Source: Vibrio europaeus
GTDB lineage: Bacteria; Pseudomonadota; Gammaproteobacteria; Enterobacterales; Vibrionaceae
Reading direction: 5' to 3'
DNA length: 64,000 bases
NCBI RefSeq assembly: GCF_001695575.1
Contig: NZ_LUAX01000002.1
Coordinates: 124,001-188,000, forward strand
Position numbers and translations under genes: made by a program. Below are positions 48,990 through 59,150 of the stretch, in pieces. The notes under the pieces were generated by a model. The model was not told the origin of the DNA. It saw only the letters and a program-made list of their open reading frames with translations, and did no database searches. Each line of letters starts with the position of its first letter. Positions within the stretch are counted from its first letter, which is position 1.

Positions 48990-49105
48990 AAATCTTGATA
49001 CCTCAAACAAACAGACCAGCGTTCGGATACCAATCAGAATAGTTATCTAGACATCTACTTATCCCGATTGGTACTACACTGGTCTGCGGATTTTACTATT
49101 AATTG

Positions 49106-51928
49106 CTATTTTAACATAGGCTTGAGGAATCGGGCAGTATGAGAGCCTTCGATGAGTGACACATCTTCCGGCGTGCCTTGAGCGATAATTTCACCGCCCC
49201 CTTGGCCACCTTCTGGTCCTAAATCCACAATCCAGTCCGCGGTTTTGATCACATCTAGGTTGTGTTCAATTACAACTACGGTGTTGCCATGGTCACGTAG
49301 ACGATGCAGTACCGTCAGTAATTGCTGAATATCGTGGAAGTGTAAGCCGGTAGTTGGCTCATCCAAAATGTAGAGGGTTTTGCCTGTATCTCGTTTAGAC
49401 AGTTCGCGAGCTAGTTTAACACGCTGCGCCTCACCACCGGATAGGGTCGTCGCGGCTTGGCCTAAGCGAATGTAAGATAGGCCTACATCCATCAGGGTTT
49501 GCAACTTGCGAGCAATCACGGGAACTGGATCGAAGAATTCACGAGCATCTTCGACTGTCATTTCCAGCACTTCATCGATTGTCTTGCCTTTGTAGCGAAC
49601 CTCTAAGGTTTCGCGATTGTAACGCTTGCCCTTACACACATCACATGGCACATAAACGTCTGGCAGGAAATGCATCTCGACCTTAATCACACCGTCGCCT
49701 TGGCAAGCTTCACAACGACCGCCACGTACGTTGAAACTAAAGCGACCTGGTTTATAGCCACGAGAACGTGACTCTTGAGTTCCGGCAAATAACTCACGAA
49801 TTGGCGTAAAAATACCTGTGTAGGTAGCTGGGTTTGAACGAGGTGTACGACCAATCGGGCTCTGGTCGATATCTATTACTTTATCAAAATGCTCTAGCCC
49901 TTTAATCTTCTTATATGGCGCAGGCATAGCTGTTGTTGCGCCATTTAGCTGAGTGTGGGCAATCTTAAAGAAAGTATCGTTGATAAGGGTTGATTTTCCT
50001 GAGCCAGATACACCAGTAATACAGCTAAATAGACCGACAGGAATCTCTAAGGTGACATCTTTTAAGTTATTGCCTGAAGCGCCAATCAGCTCGACAACCT
50101 TCTTGTTATCTCTAGGTGTACGAGTGTTTGGAACAGAGATTTCTTTCTTGCCGCTGAGGTACTGTCCGGTAACCGAATTCGGGTTGGCAACAATCTCATC
50201 CATTGTCCCTTCTGCAACCACGTTACCACCGTGTACGCCAGCGCCTGGGCCAATATCAATCACGTGATCAGCGATGCGGATCGCATCTTCATCGTGCTCA
50301 ACCACTAACACTGTATTGCCGAGGTCACGTAGGTGAGTCAGAGTTTTAAGTAGGCGTTCGTTATCACGTTGATGTAGGCCGATTGAAGGCTCATCGAGAA
50401 CATACATAACGCCAACCAGTCCAGCACCTATTTGGCTTGCTAAGCGGATACGTTGAGCTTCACCACCGGACAAGGTCTCTGCACTGCGAGAAAGATTAAG
50501 GTAGTTCAAGCCAACGTTAACCAGAAACTGTAGGCGATCATTGATCTCCTTCATTACTTTCTCTGCGATCTGAGCGCGTTGTCCTTCAAGGCGCAAAGAA
50601 GCAAAGAAACCTAATGCGTCGGCAATGCTTAGCTCAACAATTTCGGGCAGAGTTGTATCACCAATAAATACATTACGCGCTTCTAAACGTAGGCGACTAC
50701 CGTCACAGCTAGAACAGGTTTTGGTTGAGATATATTTAGCCAAGTCTTCGCGAACAGCATTGGATTCAGTATCACGATAGCGGCGTTCGAGGGTATTCAA
50801 TATCCCTTCAAATGGGTGACGTTTAACCCGAATATCACCACGATCATTGATGTATTTAAACTCAACTTCAGTGCGTCCAGAACCGGTTAGAATGACATCA
50901 CGAATTTTCTTTGGTAGTGAGTTAAATGGCGCTTTCAGATCGAAATCATAGTGCTCTGCTAGAGACGAGAGCATCTGGAAGTAGTAATAGTTTTTCTGAT
51001 CCCAACCTCGAATTGCCCCTTCCGCTAGGCTCAGTGAATCGTCGACGATCACGCGTGCAGGGTCAAAGTATTGCTGAACGCCAAGTCCATCGCAAGTGTG
51101 ACAAGCACCTGCAGGGTTGTTGAAGGAAAATAGGCGAGGTTCGAGTTCTTGCATGCTATAGCCACAGTGTGGGCAGGCGAAGTTAGCAGAGAAGACGATC
51201 TCTTCTCCATCCCCGTCCATAGCAGTAACAACAGCAATACCGCCAGAAAGCTCTAGAGTAGTCTCAAACGATTCAGCAAGACGTTGTTGAAGATCACCAC
51301 GTACCTTAAAGCGATCGACAACCACTTCAATGGTGTGTTTTTTATGTAGCTCTAGCGTCGGGGGATCGGAAAGATCACAGGTTTCGCCATCAATTCGTGC
51401 GCGAATAAAACCTTGAGCCGCGAGGTTTTCTAGTGTTTTGACGTGCTCACCTTTACGCTCCTTAACGATGGGAGCCAACAGCATCATCTTGGCGCCTTCT
51501 GGCAGCTCAAGTACTTTATCTACCATCTGAGACACGGTTTGTGCAGCTAGTGGAGCCTTGTGGTCAGGACAGCGAGGCTCACCAACACGAGCATAGAGTA
51601 GTCTTAGATAGTCGTAGATTTCAGTAATGGTACCGACGGTTGAACGTGGGTTATGCGAGGTTGATTTCTGCTCTATTGAGATCGCTGGAGACAAGCCTTC
51701 AATATGGTCAACATCAGGTTTTTCCATTAAAGAGAGGAACTGGCGAGCATAAGCGGATAACGATTCGACGTAGCGACGTTGCCCTTCAGCATACAAGGTA
51801 TCAAAAGCGAGTGATGACTTACCTGAACCAGATAGACCTGTAATCACGATCAACTTATCACGAGGTATGGTTACGTTAACATTTTTCAGGTTATGGGTGC
51901 GGGCACCGCGGACTTCTATCTGATCCAT
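49106..51928 (-). CDS. uvrA: Excinuclease ABC subunit A
   Basis: 940 residues from ATG 51928 ([14 protein letters not shown]). UvrA finds DNA damage with UvrB in nucleotide excision repair. Two ABC ATPase modules are seen: Walker [10 protein letters not shown] and GVSGSGKST, signatures LSGGEAQR twice. Zinc fingers CPHCGYSMQ...CHTCDGLG and CEACQGDG...CDVCKGKR are present. A near-perfect SOS box lies 66 bases upstream. Confidence 0.98.
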   Translation of the reverse strand: MDQIEVRGARTHNLKNVNVTIPRDKLIVITGLSGSGKSSLAFDTLYAEGQRRYVESLSAYARQFLSLMEKPDVDHIEGLSPAISIEQKSTSHNPRSTVGTITEIYDYLRLLYARVGEPRCPDHKAPLAAQTVSQMVDKVLELPEGAKMMLLAPIVKERKGEHVKTLENLAAQGFIRARIDGETCDLSDPPTLELHKKHTIEVVVDRFKVRGDLQQRLAESFETTLELSGGIAVVTAMDGDGEEIVFSANFACPHCGYSMQELEPRLFSFNNPAGACHTCDGLGVQQYFDPARVIVDDSLSLAEGAIRGWDQKNYYYFQMLSSLAEHYDFDLKAPFNSLPKKIRDVILTGSGRTEVEFKYINDRGDIRVKRHPFEGILNTLERRYRDTESNAVREDLAKYISTKTCSSCDGSRLRLEARNVFIGDTTLPEIVELSIADALGFFASLRLEGQRAQIAEKVMKEINDRLQFLVNVGLNYLNLSRSAETLSGGEAQRIRLASQIGAGLVGVMYVLDEPSIGLHQRDNERLLKTLTHLRDLGNTVLVVEHDEDAIRIADHVIDIGPGAGVHGGNVVAEGTMDEIVANPNSVTGQYLSGKKEISVPNTRTPRDNKKVVELIGASGNNLKDVTLEIPVGLFSCITGVSGSGKSTLINDTFFKIAHTQLNGATTAMPAPYKKIKGLEHFDKVIDIDQSPIGRTPRSNPATYTGIFTPIRELFAGTQESRSRGYKPGRFSFNVRGGRCEACQGDGVIKVEMHFLPDVYVPCDVCKGKRYNRETLEVRYKGKTIDEVLEMTVEDAREFFDPVPVIARKLQTLMDVGLSYIRLGQAATTLSGGEAQRVKLARELSKRDTGKTLYILDEPTTGLHFHDIQQLLTVLHRLRDHGNTVVVIEHNLDVIKTADWIVDLGPEGGQGGGEIIAQGTPEDVSLIEGSHTARFLKPMLK

Positions 51929-51993
51929 TCTCAACACTCTAGGTAACAACAAGTTGGCTAAGTATTACATAGTGTGAGAATTGTGCAAAGAAA

Positions 51994-52013
51994 TACTGGA
52001 TAAAAAAACAGTA
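51994..52013 (-). promoter_or_regulatory. LexA (SOS) box of uvrA
   Basis: TACTGGATAAAAAAACAGTA has the symmetric ends TACTG and CAGTA with exactly ten bases between CTG and CAG, the LexA rule. It lies 66 bases upstream of uvrA, a known SOS gene. Confidence 0.88.
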
Positions 52014-52015
52014 AA

Positions 52016-52044
52016 AGAAAAAGGCAGAGATGAAGGCTGCCTTT
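52016..52044 (-). terminator. Terminator of galU
   Basis: On the minus strand AAAGGCAG pairs with CTGCCTTT, followed by TTTCTTTT. It ends next to the uvrA SOS box. Confidence 0.85.
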
Positions 52045-52070
52045 AGAAGTGATTACAATGTCTGAGTAGA

Positions 52071-52946
52071 CTAAGCGTTTTCTTTGGTTGTCTTTTGTTT
52101 ACCTAACTCAGATTTATGCGCGTCTTTTAAATACATGTTTTCGAAACAGTAGTTCGTCGCTTCGATATAACCTTCGACGCTACCGCAGTCAAAGCGTTTG
52201 CCTTTGAATTTGTATGCCAATACGCAGCCTGCTTTGGCTTGTTTAAGCAACGCATCAGTAATTTGAATCTCACCACCTTTACCCGGTTCGGTGTTTTCAA
52301 TCAGTTCAAAAATATCTGGAGTAAGGATATAGCGGCCAATGATGGCTAAGTTGCTTGGCGCTGTGCCAGGTTCTGGCTTTTCAACCATGTCATCGACGCG
52401 GAAGATGTCATCTTTGATCATTTCTCCTGAGATGACGCCATATTTATGGGTTTCATCTTGTGGTACTTCTTGTACTGCGACAATGGAACAACGGAACTGC
52501 TTGAACAGTGCCACCATTTGCGCCAAGACACCTTCTTGTTCGTTGACACACAAGTCATCCGCGAGTACTACAGCAAAAGGCTCATCGCCGATTAGCTCTT
52601 TCCCGGTCAAGATTGCATGGCCCAAGCCTTTCATCTCTCGCTGACGAATGTATGTGAAGTTAGCACTCTCGATAATATCGCGAATATCGACTAGCAGTTC
52701 TTCTTTGTTGGTACCGCTGATTTGGTGTTCAAGCTCATAGTTTTTGTCGAAGTGATCCATGATCGAGTGCTTGCCACGGCCCGTTACAATACACATCCCA
52801 TCCATGCCTGCTTGAATCGCCTCCTCGACGCCATATTCAATAAGCGGCTTGTTGACTACCGGCATCATCTCTTTTGGCATTGATTTTGTGGCTGGTAGGA
52901 AACGTGTACCGTAACCCGCTGCTGGAAACAGGCATTTTTTAATCAT
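52071..52946 (-). CDS. galU: UTP-glucose-1-phosphate uridylyltransferase
   Basis: 291 residues. It makes UDP-glucose for lipopolysaccharide, exopolysaccharide and galactose metabolism. The nucleotide-binding start PAAGYGTRFLPATKSMPKEM and the VVLADDLC, GRYILTPDIF segments are typical. Single gene with its own terminator. Confidence 0.97.
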   Translation of the reverse strand: MIKKCLFPAAGYGTRFLPATKSMPKEMMPVVNKPLIEYGVEEAIQAGMDGMCIVTGRGKHSIMDHFDKNYELEHQISGTNKEELLVDIRDIIESANFTYIRQREMKGLGHAILTGKELIGDEPFAVVLADDLCVNEQEGVLAQMVALFKQFRCSIVAVQEVPQDETHKYGVISGEMIKDDIFRVDDMVEKPEPGTAPSNLAIIGRYILTPDIFELIENTEPGKGGEIQITDALLKQAKAGCVLAYKFKGKRFDCGSVEGYIEATNYCFENMYLKDAHKSELGKQKTTKENA

Positions 52947-53064
52947 GATTCATCCCTTTGCTTTAAATACTTATTCTCAAACTGGCGCAACAATATCACA
53001 AGGGAGGTGAATTGTTGATGAATGAACAACTAGAACAACATACAAAACTAGTTTGGTTTTATAT

Positions 53065-53715
53065 TTAAGACAGTGGTCTCATATGTTGTTTTGCCCAAGC
53101 GGCCGCTTGAACGCGATTCTTGACGCTTAATTTCTTAAAAACCTTCTGCAAATGAGATTTAACGGTGAACTCACTGATAAACATATCGTCTGCGATTTGG
53201 GTATTGGAAGCACCGGACATTAAACAGCGCAAGATTTGCATCTCTCTAGTGGTTAAATCGACGGTTGCGGGAGTGGTATGGGTGTCAACCACATTACGGT
53301 AGTGGAACAGTAACTGTGCCGTAACTTTTCTTGGTAACCAGGTTTCACCATTGATAACCCCTTCATACCCCTTGACGAGTTGCTCTATGTCTAAGTCTTG
53401 ATAGAAGACTGCTTTCAAGTGACCAAATGCCAATAGCTCGTCTGTGGTCAAGCGATGAGAGACATTAAAAATGATGGTTTCAAATGATTTGTCTGCCAAT
53501 GGAAGTTCACTAATTACGTTTTTGAGTTGGGTGTATTCTTGGTAATCAATAATTAAGATGCGGTGTTTATACTGCTGTAGGGCGAGTAACAAATCATCGG
53601 GTGCCATTGTCGGAATAGCGATCTCCATTCGTCTCTCTAAACGTTCAATGATTGGATTTACAGACTTGTTTTCTGTGAGAAAGTAAATAGTTCGTGCATA
53701 GATGTTTTTAGCCAT
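53065..53715 (-). CDS. qstR: LuxR-type regulator QstR
   Basis: 216 residues. The N-terminal half (about 1-135) is receiver-like but lacks a clear phospho-Asp site; the C-terminal LuxR helix-turn-helix (about 148-210) reads LTTREMQILRCLMSGASNTQIADDMF (here cut to key residues LTTRE, N-T-QIA) and VKSHLQKVFKKL. It is close to VpsT/CsgD proteins, but its place between galU and ssb is that of V. cholerae qstR, which links quorum sensing and TfoX to DNA uptake and type VI secretion. Identity rests on both sequence class and gene order. Confidence 0.85.
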   Translation of the reverse strand: MAKNIYARTIYFLTENKSVNPIIERLERRMEIAIPTMAPDDLLLALQQYKHRILIIDYQEYTQLKNVISELPLADKSFETIIFNVSHRLTTDELLAFGHLKAVFYQDLDIEQLVKGYEGVINGETWLPRKVTAQLLFHYRNVVDTHTTPATVDLTTREMQILRCLMSGASNTQIADDMFISEFTVKSHLQKVFKKLSVKNRVQAAAWAKQHMRPLS

Positions 53716-53998
53716 AAGTCCCTCGTTACTGACATTGATTATGTTTTTATTTAGAGTGACTTAAAGAGGAATTTTGTGCGAGTTGAGGTGCAAGCTTTGC
53801 GTTTTATTTCATATCATTCGGTAATTAACTGATTTCTCAATCTCGATAAGTTTTGAGTTTTCTCTAAAATTACACCGTGCAGGATATAGCAAGATCCCGA
53901 TTCTAGACATTGTAGCGACAGAGATTTGTACCGAGCGCAAAGCGTGTTATCCTATTGCGCTATTTCTTAATCAATACCAAAGTTAGACGGAGCGAAAC

Positions 53999-54535
53999 AT
54001 GGCTAGCCGTGGAGTTAACAAAGTTATTTTAGTCGGTAATCTGGGTTCTGACCCAGAAGTACGTTACATGCCAAGTGGCGGTGCTGTAGCCAATATTACT
54101 ATCGCAACGTCTGAATCGTGGCGTGATAAAGCCACTGGTGAACAGCGTGAAAAAACGGAATGGCACCGTGTTGCACTATTTGGCAAGTTAGCTGAAGTTG
54201 CTGGTGAGTATCTACGTAAGGGTTCTCAAGTTTACGTTGAAGGCCAACTTCAAACTCGTAAGTGGCAAGACCAAAGTGGTCAAGACCGCTACACAACAGA
54301 AGTTGTAGTTCAAGGCTTTAACGGCGTAATGCAAATGCTTGGTGGCCGTGCTCAAGGCGGTGCTCCAGGTCAAGGTATGGGCCAACAGCAGCAACCTCAA
54401 CAAGGTGGGTGGGGACAACCTCAGCAGCCTGCAATGCAGCATCAACCTGCTCAACAGCCGCAGTCACAACCACAACAAGCTCAGCCACAGTACAATGAGC
54501 CGCCAATGGATTTTGATGACGACATCCCATTCTAA
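53999..54535 (+). CDS. ssb: Single-stranded DNA-binding protein
   Basis: 178 residues. The OB-fold domain (about 5-110, starting [12 protein letters not shown]) is followed by a Gln/Pro/Gly-rich linker and the acidic tip MDFDDDIPF, which recruits partner proteins. It protects ssDNA in replication, repair and natural transformation. No clear LexA box was found upstream, in contrast with uvrA. The 283-base gap before it holds divergent promoters for qstR and ssb. Confidence 0.98.
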   Translation: MASRGVNKVILVGNLGSDPEVRYMPSGGAVANITIATSESWRDKATGEQREKTEWHRVALFGKLAEVAGEYLRKGSQVYVEGQLQTRKWQDQSGQDRYTTEVVVQGFNGVMQMLGGRAQGGAPGQGMGQQQQPQQGGWGQPQQPAMQHQPAQQPQSQPQQAQPQYNEPPMDFDDDIPF

Positions 54536-54550
54536 GTGTCTGTTATTGAA

Positions 54551-54579
54551 AAAAAGCCGCGCAAGTCGCGGCTTTTTTA
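54551..54579 (+). terminator. Terminator of ssb
   Basis: AAAAAGCCGCG pairs with CGCGGCTTTTTT around a short loop; strong T-run. Confidence 0.94.
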
Positions 54580-54699
54580 TATAGTAAATAGAGGGCTAAG
54601 GCTAATGTCGTTATCAGCTTCTGTTTGTTATCAAGTTGATTGTTAGCTTCTTCAATATAAATAAACCGATTGTCTGTTTAGAAAAGGAATTCTCGATTC

Positions 54700-56718
54700 A
54701 TGAGGTATACCCCTACCTTAAAGCTCAGTACTCGACTGGTTGCTTTTGTAACCATGATCGTTATTAGCGCAATGTTTATCCTTTTCTTAGGTGGCACCTT
54801 ATCGTTTAAACGTCTTGGTCAAGAATATCTAGATCAATCTCTCAAAGGCATTGTGGAAGTGCTTGATAAAGAGATGGAAGATCCTGACGCTGCCTACTCG
54901 CTGCAAAGATGGATGCCTAAAATGCTTCAAGCGTCCAACATTGTTGAGATGGAGCTGCTGTCTGAGTTTGGCGTGATCTACCGTTTTAAAGATACTTCGT
55001 CGAAAGTTGACGCCGCCTTGCTCTACAAAGCTGAGTATACATTGGAGCGCAATCAAGGTTATCGGATACATTTCAAAGCGGTACCACCTTATATAGGTTA
55101 TGGCTATTCAATCCAAGCTCTGTGGTCTATCACTCTAGCGGTTGCCTTTATCGTATTTTGCTTGGTGAGGGGACTCAAATGGCTAAAAGAGCAGTTATAT
55201 GGCTCCGAACTACTTGAAGAGCGTGGCAGAATGATTCTCGCCGGAAGAGTAGAAGAGCATTCGGTTGGAGATGAAAAAGAGTGGCCGTTTACCGCAAGTC
55301 AGGCACTAGACCGACTTATTGAAGAGTTGCAAGATGCTCGTCAAGAGCGTAGCCGTTTCGATACCTTTATTCGTAGTCAGACGTTTCTTGATCAGTTAAC
55401 CGGTGCGGCAAACCGAGTGTTATTTGATAGCAAGTTAGAAGCGGCACTGTCTGAACACGGATCTCGTGGTGGAATACTGATCCTACGAGTAGATGATTGG
55501 GAGCAAATTGAAGAAGACCACGATAAACAGGTCGCCAATGATTTCCTCATCAGTGTCGGGGAAGGGTTAAGCAACGTGATACAGCGTTACCCAGATGTAA
55601 TCTTGTCGCGTTATTACAGCTCTGATTTCGCAATCTTTGCGCCAAATCTTTCGAGTAAAGAAGTGTCTAATGTGGCTGCTCAATGTCTCAAGCAACTTGC
55701 CAAGTTATCTCCTCCTTCGCCATTGGAAAATGACAATTGGGTGCATATTGGCGTCAGTATGTATCGCGAAGGCGAAAGCCAAGGTCGGGTTCTTGATGAA
55801 GCTGAGACAGCATTGAAGAGTGCCCAGTTGCAAAGAATTAATACTTGGAGCCGATTTCAAAAACACGTTAATCAAGATGAAGAGCGCGGCAGTGTTCGTT
55901 GGCGCACGCTACTGGATGTCGCGCTACAACCTGATCAACTCTATATCTTCTCCCAACCCTGCTATTTATTAGATAAACGGAATGAGCCCTCCGTCGAGCA
56001 TCTTGAACTGTTTGCACGCATTAATGATCCCGAAAAAGGGGTTATAAAGGCCTCGCGTTTTAACTCAGCTGTTGAGTCTATCGGCTATGAGGCAACATTA
56101 GATAAAGCTGTGGTGAAAACAATAATTCGCCATATAAGACATTCAAATGATTCAAACAGTTACTCTATTAACCTGCATGTGATACCTTTTGCCGAACGGA
56201 GTTTCTTTAAATGGTTTCGTGATGAATTGCTGCAACTGACTAGCGAACAGAGAGCTAGGCTATCTTTTGAATTTGCTGAAGCTCGTTTGGTTAAACATTT
56301 AGACTATATTCGCCCGGTTGCAAAAATGATTACAGGCTTAGGCAGTAGCGTTGTTGTTGGTCAAGCGGGGCGTTCTATAGTGAGCACTCACTATCTAAAA
56401 GAGTTTCCGGTTAGCTATCTAAAGTTACACCGAAGTTTAATTAAGAAAATCGACCAACGTGACGAAAATCAGTTGTTCGTGCGCAGTTTACTCGGGGCAT
56501 GTGCGGGACTAAAAACTCAGGTTATCGCCGTAGGTGTCGATAATAAACAAGAGCACAGAACCGTACTTGAGCTTGGTGTTCATGGCATTCAAGGGCGATT
56601 TTTGGCGGCGGAGCAGCAGATGTTGCCTAAGCCAAAAGTGGTTGAGCGCAATGAACCCGTGCAGGTTAAGCAGAACAAAGTACAAATTGGACGCCGCAAC
56701 CGTTGGCGCAAAGCGTAG
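54700..56718 (+). CDS. csrD: RNase E specificity factor CsrD (MshH)
   Basis: 672 residues. Two membrane helices (about 10-33 and 145-161) bracket a periplasmic sensor; then HAMP-like, GGDEF and EAL domains. Both signature motifs are degenerate: RYYSSDFA (residues 304-311) replaces GGDEF, and ELF (436-438) replaces EAL. So it neither makes nor cleaves c-di-GMP, as known for CsrD, which promotes RNase E decay of CsrB/CsrC small RNAs. It stands at the head of the MSH cluster, where it is also called MshH. Confidence 0.93.
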   Translation: MRYTPTLKLSTRLVAFVTMIVISAMFILFLGGTLSFKRLGQEYLDQSLKGIVEVLDKEMEDPDAAYSLQRWMPKMLQASNIVEMELLSEFGVIYRFKDTSSKVDAALLYKAEYTLERNQGYRIHFKAVPPYIGYGYSIQALWSITLAVAFIVFCLVRGLKWLKEQLYGSELLEERGRMILAGRVEEHSVGDEKEWPFTASQALDRLIEELQDARQERSRFDTFIRSQTFLDQLTGAANRVLFDSKLEAALSEHGSRGGILILRVDDWEQIEEDHDKQVANDFLISVGEGLSNVIQRYPDVILSRYYSSDFAIFAPNLSSKEVSNVAAQCLKQLAKLSPPSPLENDNWVHIGVSMYREGESQGRVLDEAETALKSAQLQRINTWSRFQKHVNQDEERGSVRWRTLLDVALQPDQLYIFSQPCYLLDKRNEPSVEHLELFARINDPEKGVIKASRFNSAVESIGYEATLDKAVVKTIIRHIRHSNDSNSYSINLHVIPFAERSFFKWFRDELLQLTSEQRARLSFEFAEARLVKHLDYIRPVAKMITGLGSSVVVGQAGRSIVSTHYLKEFPVSYLKLHRSLIKKIDQRDENQLFVRSLLGACAGLKTQVIAVGVDNKQEHRTVLELGVHGIQGRFLAAEQQMLPKPKVVERNEPVQVKQNKVQIGRRNRWRKA

Positions 56719-56726
56719 ATATAAAG

Positions 56727-58169
56727 ATGAAGATTCAATCTTTAATAGGAAAGTTTAAAAGCAGCAATCAGGCTACGGCAGGTGTTTGTGTCGTGGTGCA
56801 ACCTAGTGCACTTTTTTTCTCTGCTTCAGCAGACTTCTCCTTGCCGACCCAAGTGGCAATCGAAGGTATATCATGGCAAGAGACGCTACTTAAAACCTTA
56901 CGTGACTCGAATATTGGCAATATCTCGTTAAAAGTGGTTTTGCACGCCAATATTTATCAAACCTTCCAAATTGATAAGCCTAACATTCCCGCTGAAGAAC
57001 TGAAAAGTGCATTACCGTTCTTGGTTAAAGATCTGATCAGTGAAAAGGTCACGGAGATCGTTGCCGATTCTGCCCCTACTACTGTCAACAATAAACTTCA
57101 GGTTTATGTTTTGCAGCGCGCAGTAGTTGTTGGGCTTTATGAGTCTTTGCAATCACTCAAGATTGAGTTATCAGAAGTATTAGTTGAAGACGAAGTATGG
57201 GGACACTCCGCAGGGGATATGACGACCTTCTTACTATTGCAAAGAAGTAAGCAAGGGTCATTTCGTATTAGCGCGTTTGTAGATTCTCAATGTGCTTTTC
57301 AAAGGACGATTCGTGGTGTTGTAGCCCCCTTAACGGGTATGGCAGCTAGTGCACTACAACTTGATAGTCTTGCGCTAGAGTTGCAGCGTTCCATTGATTA
57401 TCTCTCCTCCCAGATGCGGGGTGCTTCACTGCATCAGTTGCAAGTATGCTGTGATGAAGAACAGCAGCAACAACTAATACAGAACTTGGGCGATAGCCTA
57501 AGTGTAAAAGTGGCCGCGCTTGCCGATGTGGAGCAAGAGTCCGGTGCTGTGCTAGCGGAAAGTGCTAATAAGCTAGAACAAGCGGAAATTAACTTATTTC
57601 CTGATGACTTAAAGCCAAGCAAAGAGTACTTCACTTTGCAAAACGTTGCGCTAGGTTGGCTGGTCACGGCGCTAATGTTAGGGCTAGGTTATGCCGGACT
57701 AAAATATCAACACAGTAAAATGGACTCTGAGCTTAAAACCTATTTGTCGCAAGAAGCTGAGTTTAAGCAGCAGGCTGAGAGCTTGACTCAACGTGTCGCT
57801 CAGCATAAACCGACACCCGAAAAAGTCGCCGCAGTCGCTAGACTTAAGCTAGAGATAGAGGCTAAGCGTAATTCATTACAAGCAGTTGGTGAGTTCGATG
57901 ATTCACAACAATTGGGTTACTCAGGGGTGATGCGTTCGTTAGCTCAACTTGGCCGTAATGATATATCATTAAACTCCATCACCATTAATGCCACTCAGTT
58001 GGACCTGCATGGCTTAGCGCGTGAAGCGAAAGCCATACCAAACTGGGTCAATCAGTTCAAAAACGAATTGAACCTTGTTGGGCGAACGTTTGAAAAGCTT
58101 AAAATTGGCCGCAATGAGCAGAACATCATTACCTTTGAGCTTAAGACTACTGAGCAGGAGAGTAAATAA
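56727..58169 (+). CDS. mshI: MSH biogenesis protein MshI
   Basis: 480 residues from ATG 56727. The N-terminal part (about 1-295) resembles the actin-like PilM fold; one membrane helix (about 310-330, near LGWLVTALMLGLGYAGL) and a PilN-like periplasmic part with coiled coil follow, so it looks like a PilM-PilN fusion of the pilus alignment complex. Starts 8 bases after csrD; its stop overlaps mshJ (TAATG). Confidence 0.9.
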   Translation: MKIQSLIGKFKSSNQATAGVCVVVQPSALFFSASADFSLPTQVAIEGISWQETLLKTLRDSNIGNISLKVVLHANIYQTFQIDKPNIPAEELKSALPFLVKDLISEKVTEIVADSAPTTVNNKLQVYVLQRAVVVGLYESLQSLKIELSEVLVEDEVWGHSAGDMTTFLLLQRSKQGSFRISAFVDSQCAFQRTIRGVVAPLTGMAASALQLDSLALELQRSIDYLSSQMRGASLHQLQVCCDEEQQQQLIQNLGDSLSVKVAALADVEQESGAVLAESANKLEQAEINLFPDDLKPSKEYFTLQNVALGWLVTALMLGLGYAGLKYQHSKMDSELKTYLSQEAEFKQQAESLTQRVAQHKPTPEKVAAVARLKLEIEAKRNSLQAVGEFDDSQQLGYSGVMRSLAQLGRNDISLNSITINATQLDLHGLAREAKAIPNWVNQFKNELNLVGRTFEKLKIGRNEQNIITFELKTTEQESK

Positions 58170-58819
58170 TGCAGCAGTACTGGCAGCAGTGGTGTGATCG
58201 GTTTGTTCAACTAAGTGCGAGAGAAAAGGGCTTAATCACAATCTGTGGCTTTGTGATTATTATCCTTGGGCTGCTGACATTGCTGATTGAACCTGCTTTT
58301 GAGCAAAACCGAGCAACCTCACAACGCATTACCTCGACTAAGCTTAATGTACAGCGCTTAGAAGCAGATATTTTGCTGATGACCGCAAAGTTGCAAAAAG
58401 ATCCAAACCAAGAGCTGAATCAAGAGTTAAAACAGCTGATGGTAGAGAGCCAAGAACTGTCAACTCAATTGGCTGCGATTGTCGAAAACCTGATTGCGCC
58501 AAGTCAAATGGCTCAGCTATTGGAACAAGTATTGGCAGACTCTAAAGGTTTACACTTGGTCTCTTTAGAGTCTCAAACGGCAGAGCCTATCGTCAGCAAT
58601 GAAAGCAATTCAAATTTGGCCAGTTACTATGTACACCCTGTCAGATTAGAGCTGACGGGTAAGTATTTTGCCATTGTCGACTATTTAGAGGCGCTAGAAG
58701 CGCTACCAGTAAAATATTATTGGCGCAGCTTTCATTACTCAGTAGAAGAGTACCCAACAGCGCGTTTAGTGCTTGAGGTGTATACCTTAGGAACAAGGCA
58801 GGAGTTTATTGGTGGTTAG
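58169..58819 (+). CDS. mshJ: MSH biogenesis protein MshJ (PilO-like)
   Basis: 216 residues. A membrane helix (about 20-42), a coiled coil (about 50-110) and a ferredoxin-like periplasmic domain, as in PilO/GspM alignment proteins. It would partner MshI. Overlaps mshI by one base and mshK by a few. Confidence 0.88.
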   Translation: MQQYWQQWCDRFVQLSAREKGLITICGFVIIILGLLTLLIEPAFEQNRATSQRITSTKLNVQRLEADILLMTAKLQKDPNQELNQELKQLMVESQELSTQLAAIVENLIAPSQMAQLLEQVLADSKGLHLVSLESQTAEPIVSNESNSNLASYYVHPVRLELTGKYFAIVDYLEALEALPVKYYWRSFHYSVEEYPTARLVLEVYTLGTRQEFIGG

Positions 58820-59135
58820 AACGATCGTTATATTGCTTACCGTTGGGCTCTCTCTTAATGTCATGGCATCCCAAGACCCAACTGCGCCACTGGGCTGGCA
58901 GAGCCCTCAGCAGAGCAAGGCAACAATAATAAAGCGTAAGCCAGTACCTAAGCTACAAAGTATCGTCTGCGAGGAATTAGGGGGGTGTAGCGCCATTATC
59001 AATGGTCAGGTTGTACTTGCTGGGGAGCAAGTGAATGGCTACAAAGTGAGTCAAATAAAACCAGAAGTTGTGACCTTAGTTAGAGGTGGCAAGCAGTGGA
59101 AATTAAATCTCTTCTCTCTGGAAGTGAAACAGTAA
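58809..59135 (+). CDS. mshK: MSH biogenesis protein MshK (PilP-like)
   Basis: 108 residues from TTG 58809; GTG 58812 fits the AGGAG site equally well. Signal peptide ends near VMA-SQD. The pattern SQDPTAPLGW at the mature N terminus and a small beta domain (VNGYKVSQI) fit MshK/PilP-type proteins that link the inner-membrane complex to the secretin. Confidence 0.85.
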   Translation: MVVRTIVILLTVGLSLNVMASQDPTAPLGWQSPQQSKATIIKRKPVPKLQSIVCEELGGCSAIINGQVVLAGEQVNGYKVSQIKPEVVTLVRGGKQWKLNLFSLEVKQ

Positions 59136-59150
59136 GGTCAGTGGAAACGT

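Noticed and set aside
53716..53998. SOS box upstream of ssb
   Set aside because: No CTG-N10-CAG with sensible flanks was found, although ssb is SOS-linked in E. coli.
54700..56718. Active diguanylate cyclase or phosphodiesterase
   Set aside because: Both GGDEF and EAL motifs are lost (RYYSSDFA, ELF), and the gene position fits CsrD.
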